From positions 1,178,001-1,242,000 of the forward strand of contig NZ_AP026910.1 of the NCBI RefSeq assembly GCF_026000575.1: a stretch of 64,000 nt of DNA. The letters are read 5' to 3'. A program made the translations under genes and the position numbers. Every line of letters begins with the position of its first letter. Positions within the stretch are counted from its first letter, which is position 1. Shown here one piece after another: positions 41,983 to 49,756 of the stretch. The notes beneath the pieces are model-generated. The model saw only the letters and a list, made by a program, of their open reading frames with translations. It did no database searches and was not told the origin of the DNA. The DNA is from Rhodoluna sp. KAS3 (lineage in GTDB: Bacteria > Actinomycetota > Actinomycetes > Actinomycetales > Microbacteriaceae).

Positions 41983-43182
41983 TTAGGCTGAAGGGCGCCC
42001 TGCGTAGCGGAACAATTCGCCGTAGCGTAGCGGAACAATTCTCACGGTTCGTGCTGGGTTTGGCGCCTCAAGCATCATGCCGCCGCCCATGTAAAGCACC
42101 ACGTGATACTTATCGCCACTGAATGCGCTCTCGGTTGAGTACCACATTAGGTCGCCGCTTACCGCCTGGTTCAGCGGAATCAACTTCTTGTTGGCTGCCA
42201 TGGTGTTGAACTGGTTGGTAGCTGAGTGGGTGCCGATGTAAATTCCGGCGCTCGCGTACGCAGCCTTAGTAATACCCGAGCAGTCCCAAACATCTGGGCC
42301 CATGCCGCCAAGCACGTAGCGTTCACCAAGCTGAGCCTTGGCAAAGGTGAACATGGTCTCGACCTTGCCCTGGTCAGGTGCGCCAACTGTGTAGAGCTCC
42401 GGTGCGGTAGGCATCGAGGTTCCGGCGTTCTGGCGGGCCTCAGCAGCCAAACCCTCAGCACGCTGGCGCTCTAGGTCTGATGCGGTGTTTCGCAAGGTGG
42501 CCAGCTGTGCATAAAGTGTGCGGTTTGCGCGCTCACTCTCGTCTACCTGTGCCTGGACTGCATTGGCTGCATCGGTGGCTTCAGCAAATGCCGACTTGGC
42601 CAGTGCTGCTTTTTCGGCCAACTGTTTTTTAGCAACGTTCAATTCGTCAGTGACCGACTGTGCGTAAAGCTGCTTTTCAATTGAACGGCGATAAATTACG
42701 TCGTTCTGATCGGCAACCTTTTCTTGTGCTCCCAATTGGTAGAGCAGGTCATCGGCTTCGCCGGAATTCAAAAATAGGTTGAGTGAGGTTCCACTGGTGC
42801 CGTCGCGGTACATCTGAGAAGCAATTTGGCCGAGCTGCTCTTTGGCCGCATCTGCCTGTGCATTTGCGGTGTCAGCCTGGCTCTGAAGTGAGTTGACCTT
42901 GGTGGTCATGATGTCAACCTGCTCTTGGGCTTGGTTGAACTGTTCAGCCTTGATCAGCGCGGCTTTGCTGAGTTTGTCGGCCTCTACCTGCTGGTCAGCG
43001 ATGATCTTCTCGAGTCGAGCAATCATCTCTTTTTTGGCAGTCACATTGTTCTTGGCTTCGGCGACCTCGCCGGCGGTTGGGTAGTCAGGAACCGCCCATG
43101 ATGGGCTGATCGCTGCCCCGGTGAGGAGCAAGCCAGTGACCGCCGCAGAGGCAACCAAGACGCGAGAAACCCGTAACTTCAT
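41983..43182 (-). CDS. Secreted NlpC/P60 peptidoglycan hydrolase with coiled-coil domain
   Basis: This 399-residue protein resembles RipC/CwlO-type endopeptidases that cut peptidoglycan stem peptides at cell separation. A signal peptide (VLVASAAVTGLLLTGAAISP, cleavage near SWAVP) is followed by about 210 residues of coiled coil rich in Ala, Gln and Lys. The C-terminal NlpC/P60 domain has the catalytic Cys in MGPDVWDCSGITKAAY and His in DKYHVVLYMGGGMM. TAGTTT lies six bases before ATG 43182. The extreme C-terminus contains a 15-base DNA repeat read in two frames. Confidence 0.88.
   Translation of the reverse strand: MKLRVSRVLVASAAVTGLLLTGAAISPSWAVPDYPTAGEVAEAKNNVTAKKEMIARLEKIIADQQVEADKLSKAALIKAEQFNQAQEQVDIMTTKVNSLQSQADTANAQADAAKEQLGQIASQMYRDGTSGTSLNLFLNSGEADDLLYQLGAQEKVADQNDVIYRRSIEKQLYAQSVTDELNVAKKQLAEKAALAKSAFAEATDAANAVQAQVDESERANRTLYAQLATLRNTASDLERQRAEGLAAEARQNAGTSMPTAPELYTVGAPDQGKVETMFTFAKAQLGERYVLGGMGPDVWDCSGITKAAYASAGIYIGTHSATNQFNTMAANKKLIPLNQAVSGDLMWYSTESAFSGDKYHVVLYMGGGMMLEAPNPARTVRIVPLRYGELFRYAGRPSA
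42004..42041. repeat. 15-base direct repeat inside the NlpC/P60 gene end
   Basis: GTAGCGGAACAATTC occurs at 42004-42018 and 42027-42041, 23 bases apart, so the copies are read in different frames (as ELFRY and IVPLR). Confidence 0.8.
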
Positions 43183-43188
43183 GCTTCG

Positions 43189-43194
43189 AAACTA
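43189..43194 (-). promoter_or_regulatory. -10 box of a leaderless promoter (NlpC/P60 gene)
   Basis: TAGTTT on the minus strand, six bases before the ATG at 43182. Confidence 0.6.
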
Positions 43195-43246
43195 ACACGA
43201 AACCCTAAACAATTACATGAACCTTTCCTGTGAATCCAGTCTCGGG

Positions 43247-43275
43247 TTGCCAAGACCGGCACCAAGCACTATTCT
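43247..43275 (+). promoter_or_regulatory. Promoter of the tRNA cluster
   Basis: TTGCCA (-35), 17-base spacer, TATTCT (-10). It lies about 34 bases before tRNA-Glu. An eight-base inverted repeat (GCACCAAG/CTTGGTGC, 43259-43288) covers the -10 region. Confidence 0.6.
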
Positions 43276-43308
43276 TTTCTCTTGGTGCTATGAAGTATCC
43301 GCTTTGTA

Positions 43309-43381
43309 GGCCCCATCGTTTAGAGGCCTAGGACACCGCCCTTTCACGGCGGCAGCACGGGTTCGAATCCCGTTGGGGTCA
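43309..43381 (+). tRNA. tRNA-Glu (anticodon TTC)
   Basis: 73 bases. The seven-pair acceptor stem GGCCCCA/TGGGGTC has one G-T pair. The anticodon arm CCGCC-CTTTCAC-GGCGG has anticodon TTC, and the T arm is ACGGG-TTCGAAT-CCCGT. The discriminator is A. CCA is not encoded and must be added enzymatically. Confidence 0.96.
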
Positions 43382-43421
43382 CTATAGAGCGAGGCTTCAA
43401 AGTACCAAAGCACCAAAGTAA

Positions 43422-43495
43422 GGTCCTGTAGCGCAGTTGGTTAGCGCGCCGCCCTGTCACGGCGGAGGTCGCGGGTTCAAGTCCCGTCAGGATCG
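43422..43495 (+). tRNA. tRNA-Asp (anticodon GTC)
   Basis: 74 bases. Acceptor stem GGTCCTG/CAGGATC, anticodon arm CCGCC-CTGTCAC-GGCGG with anticodon GTC, discriminator G as expected for tRNA-Asp. CCA is not encoded. It shares its anticodon stem sequence with the adjacent tRNA-Glu. Confidence 0.96.
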
Positions 43496-43497
43496 CT

Positions 43498-43531
43498 CAA
43501 AAAGAGCCCTTCATTCGAGGGGCTTTTTTGA
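43498..43531 (+). terminator. Terminator after tRNA-Asp
   Basis: An A-rich arm with GAGCCC pairs, with one bulge, to GGGGCTTTTTT. It separates tRNA-Glu and tRNA-Asp from tRNA-Phe. Confidence 0.75.
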
Positions 43532-43551
43532 AAGGTAAAGCAATTTACCTT

Positions 43552-43624
43552 GGCTCTGTAGCTCAGTTGGTAGAGCGAACGACTGAAAATCGTTAGGTCA
43601 CCGGATCGATGCCGGTCGGAGCCA
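43552..43624 (+). tRNA. tRNA-Phe (anticodon GAA)
   Basis: 73 bases. Acceptor stem GGCTCTG/CGGAGCC with one T-G pair, anticodon stem AACGA/TCGTT with loop CTGAAAA (anticodon GAA). The discriminator is A. CCA is not encoded. Confidence 0.96.
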
Positions 43625-43629
43625 CGAAG

Positions 43630-43664
43630 ACACCCTTAGATCTCACGTCAAAGGGTGTTTTTGC
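43630..43664 (+). terminator. Terminator after tRNA-Phe
   Basis: ACACCCTT and AAGGGTGT form a perfect eight-pair stem with a 13-base loop, followed by TTTTTGC. Confidence 0.85.
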
Positions 43665-43701
43665 TTTAACCGGACATTCCGGCGAGAGAGCTGGCAATCA
43701 C

Positions 43702-43707
43702 TAGGCT
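43702..43707 (+). promoter_or_regulatory. -10 box of a leaderless promoter (EamA gene)
   Basis: TAGGCT, six bases before the GTG at 43714. Confidence 0.55.
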
Positions 43708-43713
43708 TTAGGC

Positions 43714-44577
43714 GTGACCACAATCATCCTGGGCTTTGCTACCTCTTTGGTTTACGGCTTTGCCGACTTTTTTGGCGCGCTAGCCAGCAAAAAGATCAAG
43801 CCGGTCACCGTCACATTTTTAGCTGGACTGGTTGGTTTGGGCTTTGTGTCCATCATGAGCCTGATATTCGGTGCCACCTTTAGCCCGGGTGCCTGGTTTT
43901 GGGGAATCGCCGCGGGCTTTGCAGCGGCTATCGGTATGACCGCCCTTTACGCCGCCTTGGCTATCGGGCCAATCTCAGTAGTCTCTCCCCTTTCAGCTGT
44001 GGTCTCGGCAATCGTTCCGATGATTGTTGGCTTCTTTTTGGGTGAACGATTTTCACCGATTGGCTTCGGCGCCATCGCAGCCATCGTGGTGGCGGTTTTT
44101 CTGGTGGGCTTTGTGCCGGGCGAGGATGTTCGGCTGCCATCCACTCGAGCACTAATTTTAGGAATCATCGCCGGCGTGGGCATCGGTGTGGTTTTGATCT
44201 GTGTGGACCAAGCCCCATCAGACTCTGGCCTTGCCCCAGTTATTTTGCTCAGGGGAATGTCGGCCACGATGCTTGGCATCTTTACCCTGACCGCTTTTAT
44301 GCGGGCTCGCGGGGTCAAACAGGAAAAGCGCGAACCGATTCCGGCCAAGTATTGGATCTCGGTGGCCCTGGCCGGCATTTTTGATGCCAGCGCCAACATC
44401 TTCTTTTTGACCGGTATGCGACTTGGATCACTAACTGTGGTGAGCGTTTTGACCGCGCTTTACCCACTCGGAACCATCATTTTGGCCCGCATCTTTTTGA
44501 AAGAGCGGCTGGCCAAGACCCAGCAGTTGGGCATCATGATAGCCCTGTTGTCGAGCGCAATTCTGGCAGTAGCGTAG
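43714..44577 (+). CDS. EamA/DMT family transporter
   Basis: This 287-residue drug/metabolite transporter has ten predicted helices in two EamA repeats. The first repeat starts TIILGFATSLVYGFADFFGA and the second begins near STRALILGIIAGVGIGVVLI. Each repeat ends in the typical SVVSPLSAVVSAIVPMIVGF or TVVSVLTALYPLGTIILARI. The substrate is unknown; relatives export amino acids, nucleobases or metabolites. GTG 43714 follows TAGGCT by six bases with no ribosome-binding site. An MFS gene follows on the same strand with its own promoter. Confidence 0.87.
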   Translation: MTTIILGFATSLVYGFADFFGALASKKIKPVTVTFLAGLVGLGFVSIMSLIFGATFSPGAWFWGIAAGFAAAIGMTALYAALAIGPISVVSPLSAVVSAIVPMIVGFFLGERFSPIGFGAIAAIVVAVFLVGFVPGEDVRLPSTRALILGIIAGVGIGVVLICVDQAPSDSGLAPVILLRGMSATMLGIFTLTAFMRARGVKQEKREPIPAKYWISVALAGIFDASANIFFLTGMRLGSLTVVSVLTALYPLGTIILARIFLKERLAKTQQLGIMIALLSSAILAVA

Positions 44578-44609
44578 GGCAAGCCGGCTCAATCGTCGTG
44601 GGGCTCGGG

Positions 44610-44615
44610 TAGCCT
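44610..44615 (+). promoter_or_regulatory. -10 box of a leaderless promoter (MFS gene)
   Basis: TAGCCT, seven bases before the ATG at 44623. No ribosome-binding site is seen. Confidence 0.45.
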
Positions 44616-44622
44616 AGGCACT

Positions 44623-46254
44623 ATGCAAAATACCCGTAACCGTTGGATCGGTCTTGTCTTTATTTCTTTGGCCATCTCTCTGGTTATCATCGACGGAACC
44701 ATCGTCAACACCATTTTTCCGAGCATCATCGAAGACCTTGGCCTAACCTCTACCGAGGTTCAGTGGGTTCAAGAGAGCTACGTTTTGGTCTTTGCCTCAC
44801 TGCTTTTGGTTTGGGGTTCACTGGCAGACCGCATTGGTCGCCGCAAAGTTTTGGTAATCGGTTTGGTCATCTTTGTGCTGGCATCGGTCTGGGCAGGTTT
44901 TAGCCAAGATGCAGCCCAAATGATCATGGCCCGCGTGGCCCAAGGTGTCGGTGGAGCCATGGTGCTACCGACCACGCTGTCGCTGGTCAACGCAAATTTT
45001 CAGGGTCGCGAGCGCGGCATTGCCTTTGCCGTTTGGGGTTCAACCATCGGTGGAATGGTGGCCGTTGGGCCGGTACTTGGCGGTTGGCTAGCCACTGACT
45101 TTGACTGGCGCTGGGCTTTCAACATCAACCTGCCGCTAGGCCTGTTGGTTATTGCAGGTCTGCTGTACTGGATTGGCGAATCTAAGCAAGAGCACCGCGA
45201 AGGTGGCATCGACTACGTCGGTGCAGGTATCTCAGTTGTGATGTTTGCCACCCTAGTTTTTGGTCTAATCGAAGGCCGTGTTTATGGCTGGTGGCAGGCC
45301 AGCACCACAAATGTTTTCACCATCGGTGATTTCAGTTGGCCAACCGAAGGCCTTTCAATCATTCCGGTTTCGCTCGGGATCTCGTTGGTCTTCTTTGTGC
45401 TCTTTGCCCTCTGGGAGAAGGCTCGTGAGCGCGCACACAAGAATGTGCTGCTTGACCTTGACCTATTTAAAATTGGCAGTTTCAGAAACGGCTCAATTGC
45501 CGCACTGATTATTTCGATGGGCGAGTTCGGTCTACTTTTTGCAATCCCACTGTGGCTTCAGAACGTGCTTGGCCTCAGCGCAATTTCATCTGGATTGGTT
45601 CTGCTTTGGCTTGCCGGCGGCTCATTCCTGGCTTCCGGAATCGGCGGTGCGATGAGCGGCAAGCTTTCGGCCACCAACGCGGTACGCATCGGTGTTGCTC
45701 TTGAGCTAATTGGTATTGCCGGTATTGCCCTGTTCGGCACCATCGAGGGCGGCTGGCTGTCAGTAGCCGCTTGGTTGATGATTTACGGAATGGGAATCGG
45801 TCTGGCCACCGCCCAGCTGACCGGCGTGATCATGGTTGATGTTCCGAACGAAAAAATTGGTCAGGCTTCGGGCTCGCAGAGCACGGTTCGCCAAATTGGT
45901 TCAGCGCTGGGCATCGCTGTTTTGGGAACGATTCTGTTCACCTCAACTCAGGTGGCCAGCGAGCAAAACCTTCGCGAGGTTCCGTTGATTGCATCGATCG
46001 ATGCGGCTGCGCAGACCGAGCTGGTTGAGGGACTTACCGACCAGGTTGTGGATTCTGCCGGTGCGGCCCTGCCATACGTTGAGGCCGGAATGATTCAGGC
46101 CGGGTTGCCGCCGCAGGCCGCCGCCGATATTCAGGCTGCCGCCAACCAGGGCTTTACTACTGGAGTTCAGGCAACCGGTTGGGCTGCTGCCGGATTTATG
46201 GCACTCGGATTTGCTTCAACCTTTGCAATGGGAACCAAGCGCCGCAAGGATTAA
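44623..46254 (+). CDS. MFS multidrug efflux transporter, DHA2 (EmrB/QacA) type
   Basis: This 543-residue proton-drug antiporter has about 14 helices. Helix 1 carries the DHA2 motif LVIIDGTIVNTIFPSI. The MFS loop signature is WGSLADRIGRRKVLVIG, and the antiporter motif C appears as WGSTIGGMVAVGPVLGGWLA. The C-terminal loop before the last helix is long and Ala/Gln-rich. The substrate cannot be predicted. Four bases after its stop the crcB pair starts, so the three may be cotranscribed. Confidence 0.9.
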   Translation: MQNTRNRWIGLVFISLAISLVIIDGTIVNTIFPSIIEDLGLTSTEVQWVQESYVLVFASLLLVWGSLADRIGRRKVLVIGLVIFVLASVWAGFSQDAAQMIMARVAQGVGGAMVLPTTLSLVNANFQGRERGIAFAVWGSTIGGMVAVGPVLGGWLATDFDWRWAFNINLPLGLLVIAGLLYWIGESKQEHREGGIDYVGAGISVVMFATLVFGLIEGRVYGWWQASTTNVFTIGDFSWPTEGLSIIPVSLGISLVFFVLFALWEKARERAHKNVLLDLDLFKIGSFRNGSIAALIISMGEFGLLFAIPLWLQNVLGLSAISSGLVLLWLAGGSFLASGIGGAMSGKLSATNAVRIGVALELIGIAGIALFGTIEGGWLSVAAWLMIYGMGIGLATAQLTGVIMVDVPNEKIGQASGSQSTVRQIGSALGIAVLGTILFTSTQVASEQNLREVPLIASIDAAAQTELVEGLTDQVVDSAGAALPYVEAGMIQAGLPPQAAADIQAAANQGFTTGVQATGWAAAGFMALGFASTFAMGTKRRKD

Positions 46255-46257
46255 CCT

Positions 46258-46623
46258 GTGAAACCGACTATCCGAGTAATTTGGCTCACCTTTATGGGCG
46301 GCACGATTGGCACGCTCGCGCGATTTTTTATCGGTGATGTATCAGGTCAACTGATGGGGCTAGTGCTGGTCAACACGCTTGGTGCCGCTGCCCTGGGTTG
46401 GTTCAACGGTGACAAACGCTTTGACACCGCAGAGCAAAAAGCGTTTTGGGCCGTTGGTCTGGCTGGTGGTTTTACGACTATGAGCGGGCTGGCGTCGATG
46501 ATCGTAACTTGGCAGAGTGTGCTGGGCTGGGTGGTTTTTGCCTGGGCTCTTGCGCTCTTTGCATCGGGGTTGGCCTCTTACTATTTGGCCTACTCGATTG
46601 CTCGTGATCGGGGTGCCAAATGA
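46258..46623 (+). CDS. crcB: Fluoride efflux channel CrcB/Fluc, first of a pair
   Basis: This 121-residue, four-helix protein of the Fluc fluoride channel family has the start segment GGTIGTLARFFIGDVSG, VNTLGAAALGWFNGD, and the central GLAGGFTTMSGLASM where fluoride-lining residues lie. Fluc channels are dimers with opposed subunits; in Gram-positive bacteria two adjacent genes often form a heterodimer. The start GTG 46258 is close behind the MFS stop. It overlaps the second crcB gene by four bases. Confidence 0.9.
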   Translation: MKPTIRVIWLTFMGGTIGTLARFFIGDVSGQLMGLVLVNTLGAAALGWFNGDKRFDTAEQKAFWAVGLAGGFTTMSGLASMIVTWQSVLGWVVFAWALALFASGLASYYLAYSIARDRGAK

Positions 46624-47018
46624 GCTACCTAAGCCCCTGGATTATTGCGCTGGTCGGAGTTGCCGGCGGCGTTGGTGCGGTACTCAGGCTGTTTGCGGCT
46701 CAGTGGAACGGCAAGCTACCTTGGGGTATTTTGGCAGCCAACGTTTTGGCTTCTGGCGTGGTTGGTTTTACGGCTAACTTTTTTGCCGTTGAAGCAGCGG
46801 CCGATGCCGACTTGATGGTTTGGGCCTCGATCGGCGCAGTTGTGGTGGTTGGGTTTGCCGGAGGGCTATCAACCTTTAGCTCTTACGCTGCGCAAACGGT
46901 TGAATTTTTCAGACGGGGGCGCATTGCTCAGGGACTTATCAACACCGCACTAAATCTGCTGATTACTCCACTTGCTGTTTGGTTAGGGGCTTTGGCCGCT
47001 TTGGCCCTGCTAAAATAG
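46620..47018 (+). CDS. crcB: Fluoride efflux channel CrcB/Fluc, second of a pair
   Basis: This 132-residue four-helix protein has VGGVGAVLRLFAAQWNG-type N-terminal residues (here GVAGGVGAVLRLFAAQ) and the central GFAGGLSTFSSYAAQTVEFF with the Fluc Phe-box region and Ser/Thr track. The ATG overlaps the first crcB stop, so the two subunits are made in equal amounts, consistent with a heterodimer. No fluoride riboswitch was recognised upstream. The -10 box of the next gene, TAAAAT, overlaps its stop. Confidence 0.9.
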   Translation: MSYLSPWIIALVGVAGGVGAVLRLFAAQWNGKLPWGILAANVLASGVVGFTANFFAVEAAADADLMVWASIGAVVVVGFAGGLSTFSSYAAQTVEFFRRGRIAQGLINTALNLLITPLAVWLGALAALALLK

Positions 47019-47061
47019 GGGCAGGTTTTCTCTCTCCCACACACGTTAGGGGGGTCTCGTC

Positions 47062-47289
47062 ATGGGGCGTGGCCGTCAAAAAGCTAAGCACACCAAGGTG
47101 GCTCGCGAGCTAAAGTACTTTAGCCCGAACACCGACTTGACCGCGCTTGAAAAAGAAATCGGCCACATTTCGCCTGCCAGCACTGGCTTTGCCGGCGACT
47201 CTGAGCCTGAATACGAAGACAAGTGGGCAGACCTCTACGCAGACGATTCTGACGAAGATTCAGAAGAAGCCGAAGAAGACCGCCGCTAA
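47062..47289 (+). CDS. DUF3073 protein
   Basis: This 75-residue protein has the family start MGRGRQKAKHTKVARELKYF and a strongly acidic C-terminal tail (DDSDEDSEEAEEDRR). DUF3073 is nearly restricted to actinobacteria and has no known function; the basic start and acidic end suggest a nucleic-acid or ribosome partner, which is a guess. AGGGGGG lies eight bases before the ATG. A likely -10 box TAAAAT lies at the end of crcB. Confidence 0.88.
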   Translation: MGRGRQKAKHTKVARELKYFSPNTDLTALEKEIGHISPASTGFAGDSEPEYEDKWADLYADDSDEDSEEAEEDRR

Positions 47290-47326
47290 TCTCAGCGCAG
47301 TTGGCCGCTCTTAGAGCGATGTCAAA

Positions 47327-47812
47327 CTAATTGGTTTCGTAACCCGGTCGGCTAACCCAAGCATCTGGCTGACTCAGCAAATCACTCATCTGGGTGCCAA
47401 ATTTGCCCGACACAACATCAGCCAAAGAAACGTTCTCGAGCACGCTGCGCAGTGCCACGCGCACACCAACCCAAACATCCTGCAGGTGGGTGGCTGGGCC
47501 GTTGTAATTCACGTTCTCTGGGCGCAAACCCCGCACCGCGGCCAATGGGCCATCGAGCACACGGATAACCTCGGCCAGGCTGATTTTCTCAGGACTGCGG
47601 CTTAGTCGATAACCACCAACGGCTCCGCGCTGGCTGATGATGAATCCGGCGTGACGAAGCTCGGTAAGGATTCCCTCAAGGAACTTGATCGGGATGGATT
47701 GCGATTTGGCAATGGCGTCACCCTTAACCAATCCGGTTGGGTCGGCGGCGTAAGACTCGGCCAAAAAGAGCAGCGCTCTCATTCCGTAGTCAACCTTTGC
47801 CGATACCTGCAT
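47327..47812 (-). CDS. Rrf2 family regulator without cysteines (CymR-like)
   Basis: This 161-residue Rrf2 regulator has a winged helix: KVDYGMRALLFLAESYA, then IPIKFLEGILTELRHAGFII and SQRGAVGGYRLSRSPEKIS. It contains no cysteine, so it cannot bind the iron-sulfur cluster of IscR/NsrR. This resembles CymR, the Rrf2 repressor of cysteine and sulfur genes, which acts with cysteine synthase. The next gene on the other strand is the sulfur ABC importer, so sulfur control is the best inference. ATG 47812 is the likely start; TTG 47824 is possible. Confidence 0.85.
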   Translation of the reverse strand: MQVSAKVDYGMRALLFLAESYAADPTGLVKGDAIAKSQSIPIKFLEGILTELRHAGFIISQRGAVGGYRLSRSPEKISLAEVIRVLDGPLAAVRGLRPENVNYNGPATHLQDVWVGVRVALRSVLENVSLADVVSGKFGTQMSDLLSQPDAWVSRPGYETN

Positions 47813-47918
47813 GCCTCTATCCAATCAGGTTTTGGGCTTTGAAACATTACGTCACGAATGAGCAGCAAAAGAAATCTCGGGCTAATCTCTACAAAAGCAC
47901 TAGAGAAAGTAGTAATTG

Positions 47919-49001
47919 ATGCGCAAGCGTAACCGGCAACGTAAAAAGTTAGGTCAGCTTGCCGGCGCTATCTTGGCAGTCATTGCTATTGGTTCGGCTC
48001 TGTTCTCAGCTATCCCAACCTCAAACCCAGATGCCAAGAATTCAGAGTTTCCGTCAGTGATTCGAATTGGCTACTTTGCCAACATCACTCACGCACCGGC
48101 ACTTATTGCCGTGCAGGAACAGTACTTCGAGAAGTACCTACCTGACACCGAGATTCAATACTTTGTTTTCCCGTCAGGATCCGCGGCCGTCGAGGCCTTT
48201 AAAGGCGGTGCCCTGGACATCAGCTACGTTGGCCCAAACCCCGCCATCAACGGGTTTGTAACTACCAACGGAAGCCTGCTCAGAATTGTGTCTGGGGCAA
48301 CTTCTGGTGGCGCGCAATTTGTAGTGCAGCCGGGCGTAACCGAGTCAAACCTTGCCGGCAAGAACTTTGCCACCCCTGGCCTGGGCGGCACCCAGGATGT
48401 TGCACTGCGTAGCTACCTTAGCGACAATGGCTTGAGCTTTGATGTGGGCGGCGATGTTGCCATTACCCCTTCGGACAACGCGGCCACACTATCGCTGTTT
48501 CAAAAGGGTGACATCGATGGCGCTTGGGTGCCGGAGCCTTGGGCTTCAAGATTGGTACTCGAGGGCGGCGGCAAAGTCTTGGTCAACGAGGCAGACCTTT
48601 GGGCGAATGGCGCCTTTGCCACCACGCTAATTGCCGCGACCTCTAGCTTCAGCGCTGAGTATCCGGCAGCGGTCGAGGCGGTACTCGAAGCCAACCTCGA
48701 TGCACTGCAGCTTATCGAAAACGCGCCCGAAGAGGCCAAGTTGCTAAGCCAACAAGAAATTGCCCGCCAGACCGGCAAGACCTTGGGCGTTGAAACCTTG
48801 GACCGAGCCTGGAGCAACCTCAAATTTGGCTACGACCCACTGGCTTTGACCCTGCAAAAAAGTGCCGATGACGCCGTAAAAGTGGACATGCTGAAACTTG
48901 GCAGCACCGGACTAAAGGGCATTTACGACCTTCTACCGCTAAACAATTTGGTGGCCCGCCGAGGGCTGCCGACCGCAGACGCTGCTGGGTTAGGAAGCTA
49001 A
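47919..49001 (+). CDS. ABC transporter substrate-binding protein, SsuA/TauA/NrtA type
   Basis: This 360-residue binding protein belongs to the sulfonate/taurine/nitrate group. The N-terminal basic stretch and helix (LAGAILAVIAIGSALFSAIP) anchor or export it; no lipobox cysteine is present. The ligand-binding fold begins IRIGYFANITHAPALIAVQE and continues GALDISYVGPNPAING. ATG 47919 follows GAGAAAG by nine bases; TTG 47916 is one codon upstream. It is first of a three-gene importer. Neighbouring sulfate-reduction genes suggest a sulfur compound as ligand, and no sulfonate monooxygenase is nearby, so an inorganic sulfur ion is possible. Confidence 0.86.
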   Translation: MRKRNRQRKKLGQLAGAILAVIAIGSALFSAIPTSNPDAKNSEFPSVIRIGYFANITHAPALIAVQEQYFEKYLPDTEIQYFVFPSGSAAVEAFKGGALDISYVGPNPAINGFVTTNGSLLRIVSGATSGGAQFVVQPGVTESNLAGKNFATPGLGGTQDVALRSYLSDNGLSFDVGGDVAITPSDNAATLSLFQKGDIDGAWVPEPWASRLVLEGGGKVLVNEADLWANGAFATTLIAATSSFSAEYPAAVEAVLEANLDALQLIENAPEEAKLLSQQEIARQTGKTLGVETLDRAWSNLKFGYDPLALTLQKSADDAVKVDMLKLGSTGLKGIYDLLPLNNLVARRGLPTADAAGLGS

Positions 49002-49756
49002 TGAGCGAACCAATTCTAAAAATCCGAAACCTCACCAAGAGGTTTAGCCAGAATGGCCCGGTGGTCATAGACGACTTCAACCTTGACCTACACGAAGGCG
49101 AGTTTGTGTCACTGGTTGGTGCATCCGGTTGCGGTAAATCAACTCTGCTAAACATTTTGACCGGTCTGGACGCCCCGACTTCGGGCACCATCGAATCAAA
49201 ATACGCCGCCAGCCTGATGTTTCAGGAGCACGCGCTGCTGCCTTGGCTGACCGCCGGAGAAAACATCGAGCTGGCCCTAAAGCTAAGCGATGCGCCTGAA
49301 GTGAAAAGACTTGACGCTGATGGTCGCGAGGCCCGGGCTCAGGACCTTCTGGAATTGGTTCACCTTCCACACGCATTTGACCTCAGACCACACGAACTCT
49401 CGGGTGGCATGCGCCAGCGCGTTGCCATTGCCCGCGCACTTGCACAGGGCCGCAAGGTTTTGCTGATGGACGAGCCGTTTGCAGCCCTAGATGCCATCAC
49501 CCGCGACTTTCTGCACGACGAGTTGATTCGAATCTGGCAAGAGACCGGCCTGGCCGTAATTTTTGTTACACACAACGTGCGCGAGGCCGTGCGACTCGGT
49601 CAGCGCGTCATTCTGATGAGCTCGAAGCCTGGCCGCATCATCCGCGAATGGCCGATTAAGTACGCCCAGCCAAGACGCATCGAGTCAAACACCGTGGCCC
49701 AAATTTCTGCAGTGATCACCGATGAACTTCGTAAGGAGATTCGCCGCCATGCCTAA
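49001..49756 (+). CDS. ABC transporter ATP-binding protein, SsuB/TauB type
   Basis: This is the ATPase of the sulfur importer, 251 residues: Walker A (VGASGCGKSTLLN), Q-loop (SLMFQEHALLPWLT), signature (ELSGGMRQRVAIARAL), Walker B (KVLLMDEPFAALD) and H-loop (VIFVTHNVREAV). The ATG overlaps the binding-protein stop (TAATG) and its own end overlaps the permease gene by eight bases. Confidence 0.92.
   Translation: MSEPILKIRNLTKRFSQNGPVVIDDFNLDLHEGEFVSLVGASGCGKSTLLNILTGLDAPTSGTIESKYAASLMFQEHALLPWLTAGENIELALKLSDAPEVKRLDADGREARAQDLLELVHLPHAFDLRPHELSGGMRQRVAIARALAQGRKVLLMDEPFAALDAITRDFLHDELIRIWQETGLAVIFVTHNVREAVRLGQRVILMSSKPGRIIREWPIKYAQPRRIESNTVAQISAVITDELRKEIRRHA

Noticed and set aside
46258-47018. 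Fluoride riboswitch for the crcB pair
   Set aside because: The pair begins four bases after the MFS gene, and nothing matching the crcB motif core was seen before that gene.
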